Positions 6,210 to 7,591 of a DNA stretch of 7,591 nucleotides are shown here, in pieces (position 1 is the stretch's first letter; the number at the start of each line of letters is the position of its first letter). The notes below the pieces were generated by a model that was given only the letters and a program-made list of their open reading frames with translations, was not told where the DNA came from and searched no databases. A program made the position numbers and the translations under genes. This DNA is from Methanoregulaceae archaeon (lineage in GTDB: Archaea > Halobacteriota > Methanomicrobia > Methanomicrobiales > Methanospirillaceae), in the NCBI GenBank assembly GCA_019695435.1, contig JACTVF010000109.1, positions 1-7,591 on the forward strand, in the 5' to 3' direction.

Positions 6210-6354
6210 AACATCAGGAAAAGAGGGGAGACCCGTCTTCTCATGGCGAGGTACCAATAGACGATACCAAAATGGATCCCTCCACATGACCATCAGCTGA
6301 GACCGGTTATTCTTAGCTCAATCCAGCCTCCGATTACCCCCCTGACACTACAAA

Positions 6355-6380
6355 AGAAACCCGCATCGGGCTCCGTTTCT
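6355..6380. repeat. Nested inverted repeat, hairpin with bulge
   Basis: AGAAAC (6355-6360) pairs with GTTTCT (6375-6380), and within it CCCG (6360-6363) pairs with CGGG (6367-6370) around the loop CAT. The two pairings share one C, so the likely hairpin is AGAAA-CCCG / CGGG-(5-nt bulge)-TTTCT, nine base pairs. No gene is adjacent on either strand. Confidence 0.45.
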
Positions 6381-6534
6381 AAATACCTCTAAATCAGCCT
6401 TATTTTGCCAAACGGACAAATTATAACGATATCATACTGCGATTTTAAGGCACGAATCCTTGCCCGTATGGGTTTTCTGTTGATGATGGAAATATTGGCC
6501 GTCACGGGGCCGCTATTGCACAGCGAGGGACATT

Positions 6535-6594
6535 ATATGGGGCTCAATTTTCGCGTATTTTGACAAATGGGGAAAAATATGGGCCCTGATTTTC
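6535..6594. repeat. Imperfect direct repeat of 18 bp, 42-bp period
   Basis: The 18-mers at 6535-6552 and 6577-6594 share the first seven bases (ATATGGG) and the last six (ATTTTC), with 14 of 18 identical. The period of 42 bases is about four helical turns, so both copies face the same side of the DNA. This fits a cooperative binding site but may also be chance in AT-rich DNA. Confidence 0.4.
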
Positions 6595-6747
6595 TTGGGG
6601 AGGAATCGGACGATTATACAGGTGTATTTTCAGGGGAGGTACCTAAAGAAATCTGACTTTGTCAATATCTCTCAACTTTCTGTGATACAATCACATCAAA
6701 GGGGATGCCAGCGCGGCGGGGGCAATTACGCCCAAGAGCGCGCTCCC

Positions 6748-6755
6748 AAAAAAAA
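6748..6755 (-). terminator. Poly-T terminator of the pmbA-bofA unit
   Basis: Eight A on the plus strand give a T8 run on the minus strand, 28 bases past the BofA stop. A perfect 10-bp palindrome, GAGCGCGCTC (6736-6745), lies just beyond. Together they form a clear transcript end for the minus-strand unit. Confidence 0.6.
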
Positions 6756-6783
6756 GATTTCACCACGATCGGATATTTTTTTA

Positions 6784-7047
6784 TCAGACCGTGACACCGA
6801 GGATGTTGAGCAGGACCAGGACGAGCACGCCCGGCAACCCTCCGACACCGCAGATGATAAGTGTGGCAAGGCTGTAACCGAGTTCGGGCTTGCCAACCCA
6901 TTGCATGACCTGGAGTGCATTTAAGACAAAGAGAAAGATGAGGCCGAGAACGGCATTGATGACCAGCACCGCGAGTTTTTTTACCAGATAATATGCAATG
7001 GCAAGAATGATGATAATAAGGATGACGGCAAGGAGGATATCACTCAT
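6784..7047 (-). CDS. BofA-family small integral membrane protein
   Basis: An 87-residue, highly hydrophobic protein with about three membrane segments: roughly 4-22, 26-46 and 59-85. The pattern NAVLGL (31-36), a second Asn in FVLNAL (40-45) and GVGGLPGV (67-74) match the BofA family (pro-sigma-K processing regulator). In Bacillus, BofA restrains the membrane metalloprotease SpoIVFB. Archaea have neither sigma-K nor sporulation, so in this cell the role is unknown, perhaps control of another membrane protease. The ATG at 7047 is 2 bases after the pmbA stop and its weak ribosome site (GGTAAG) lies inside the pmbA end, so it is co-transcribed and probably coupled. Length fits the family. A poly-T terminator follows. 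Confidence 0.82.
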   Translation of the reverse strand: MSDILLAVILIIIILAIAYYLVKKLAVLVINAVLGLIFLFVLNALQVMQWVGKPELGYSLATLIICGVGGLPGVLVLVLLNILGVTV

Positions 7048-7049
7048 AG

Positions 7050-7591
7050 TTACTTACCAATGACCCGGATCTTATTAACTTTTACCGGGGGAAGGATATA
7101 CGACCCGACAGCGCGGGTCTCTTTCCCGAGCGCTACGACCTGCTTTTGAAGATCGAAGAAGTTGCCGGTGAGCATCGCACCCCGGACTGGCTCTGCCAGC
7201 CCGCCATTCTTTACCCGGAACGGGTTGGACATCTCGACCGAGAAATCCCCGCTCAGGGAATTTGCGGTGTGTGCCCCGACCACGCTATGGATGTAGATCG
7301 CGGGTTCATCAAATATCTCCTCGCGTTTCCCGTCCACGATAACATTGTGATGCCCAATCGCGGGAAGCCCGGCAAACCCGCCCCTGACTGCACTCCCGGT
7401 GGATTCTGTGCCGGCCCGGTAGGCGGTCTTGAGATCATAGGCAAACACCTTAAGGACGCCGTCCCTGACAAAATCGAGCTGCCGGGTGGGGGATCCCTCG
7501 GCATCAAACCACGTGCTCCCGTCTGCCCCCTGCCGGTGGGGGTCGTCATACAAAGTGAGCAACGGTGCGGTGACCGTTTCGCCGATCCTGC
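7050..7591 (-). CDS. pmbA: PmbA/TldE-like protein, C-terminal part (start beyond the window)
   Basis: The frame is open to the right edge and gives the last 179 residues of a protein whose family is usually about 430-450 long. The block WFDAEGSPTRQ (27-37 of the visible part), followed by LDFVRDGVLKVF, is typical of the TldD/PmbA C-terminal domain. So are GAHTANSLSGDFS (105-117) and the end region with EPVRGAMLTGN and an IRVIGK terminus. TldD and PmbA (TldE) form a heterodimeric metalloprotease that degrades unfolded or modified peptides. PmbA is the subunit without the HExxxH metal site, and the GAHTAN-type block is of the PmbA kind. The metal-site region lies outside the window, so TldD cannot be fully excluded. 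A tldD partner is not visible. An internal TTG at 7562 is not a real start because conserved sequence continues upstream (RIGETVTAP). The BofA gene follows after 2 bases. Confidence 0.9.
   Translation of the reverse strand, partial: RIGETVTAPLLTLYDDPHRQGADGSTWFDAEGSPTRQLDFVRDGVLKVFAYDLKTAYRAGTESTGSAVRGGFAGLPAIGHHNVIVDGKREEIFDEPAIYIHSVVGAHTANSLSGDFSVEMSNPFRVKNGGLAEPVRGAMLTGNFFDLQKQVVALGKETRAVGSYILPPVKVNKIRVIGK

Larger units (their letters stand above)
6119..6747. other. Long non-coding stretch with repeats, no credible gene
   Basis: About 630 bases between two inward-facing poly-T terminators. Short frames exist, but none has a Shine-Dalgarno and a recognisable protein. The longer plus frame beginning at 6595 runs antisense through the BofA gene. 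The left part is mixed in composition and the middle (6380-6600) is AT-richer than the flanking genes. It contains two perfect-armed inverted repeats (6185-6209, 6355-6380), a pair of near-identical 18-mers 42 bases apart (6535-6594) and TATA-like strings (for example near 6420 and 6532). It could hold an untranslated RNA, a decayed mobile element or simply spacer. I saw no target-site duplication or terminal inverted repeats. Confidence 0.5.

Noticed and set aside
6150..6300. Possible C/D box guide RNA (CTGATGA near 6151)
   Set aside because: No D or D' box (CTGA) lies at the spacing of an archaeal C/D RNA. The next CTGA is about 145 bases away.
6468..6563. 31-codon plus-strand frame beginning MGFLLMMEIL
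   Set aside because: A TATA-like string lies about 50 bases upstream, but there is no Shine-Dalgarno, the product has no known features, and its end overlaps the first of the 18-mer repeats. It remains a weak possibility.
6595..6924. 109-codon plus-strand frame starting with TTG
   Set aside because: Its second half is antisense to the BofA gene and passes through that gene's terminator. The predicted protein is charged and low in pattern.

Overview
This window looks like chromosomal DNA from a euryarchaeal methanogen, most likely of the Methanomicrobiales (Methanoregula-like). That placement is an inference. It rests on archaeal FlaI/FlaJ-type pilus motor genes, two RAD55/KaiC-like ATPases, an archaeal BofA homologue, TATA-type promoters, GGTG-type ribosome sites and poly-T terminators. 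No rRNA, tRNA, CRISPR array or insertion sequence was recognised.

Layout. Positions 1-453 (minus strand) hold a two-gene unit: a 51-residue zinc-ribbon protein, overlapping by ATGA a protein of unknown function that runs off the left edge. Positions 558-4228 (minus) hold a second coupled pair: a secretion/pilus ATPase (FlaI/PilB/GspE type), upstream of and overlapping its membrane platform (FlaJ/PilC type, 643 residues). No pilin, archaellin, ArlF, ArlG or ArlH is next to them. Positions 4229-4580 are a divergent control region with a TATA box and a perfect dyad in front of the motor ATPase, a second perfect dyad in the middle, and a TATA-like element facing the other way. Positions 4581-6103 (plus) hold an ATGA-coupled pair of single-domain KaiC-like proteins. 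Positions 6104-6783 carry no credible gene but several inverted and direct repeats between two inward-facing poly-T terminators. Positions 6784-7591 (minus) hold a pmbA (tldE)-like gene, cut by the right edge, followed 2 bases later by a small BofA-family membrane protein gene.

How they may work together. The ATPase and platform form the minimal core of an archaeal type IV pilus-like machine. In the archaellum the motor ATPase ArlI works with ArlH, itself a single KaiC-like domain. Here the motor pair lacks ArlH but is divergent from two KaiC-like proteins. The first has lost the Walker A lysine and the paired catalytic glutamates but keeps the K-x-R motif that in KaiC reaches the neighbour's active site. 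The second keeps all of these. An inactive/active KaiC pair that controls or assists the pilus motor is the most interesting hypothesis in the window. It is inference from motifs and gene order only.
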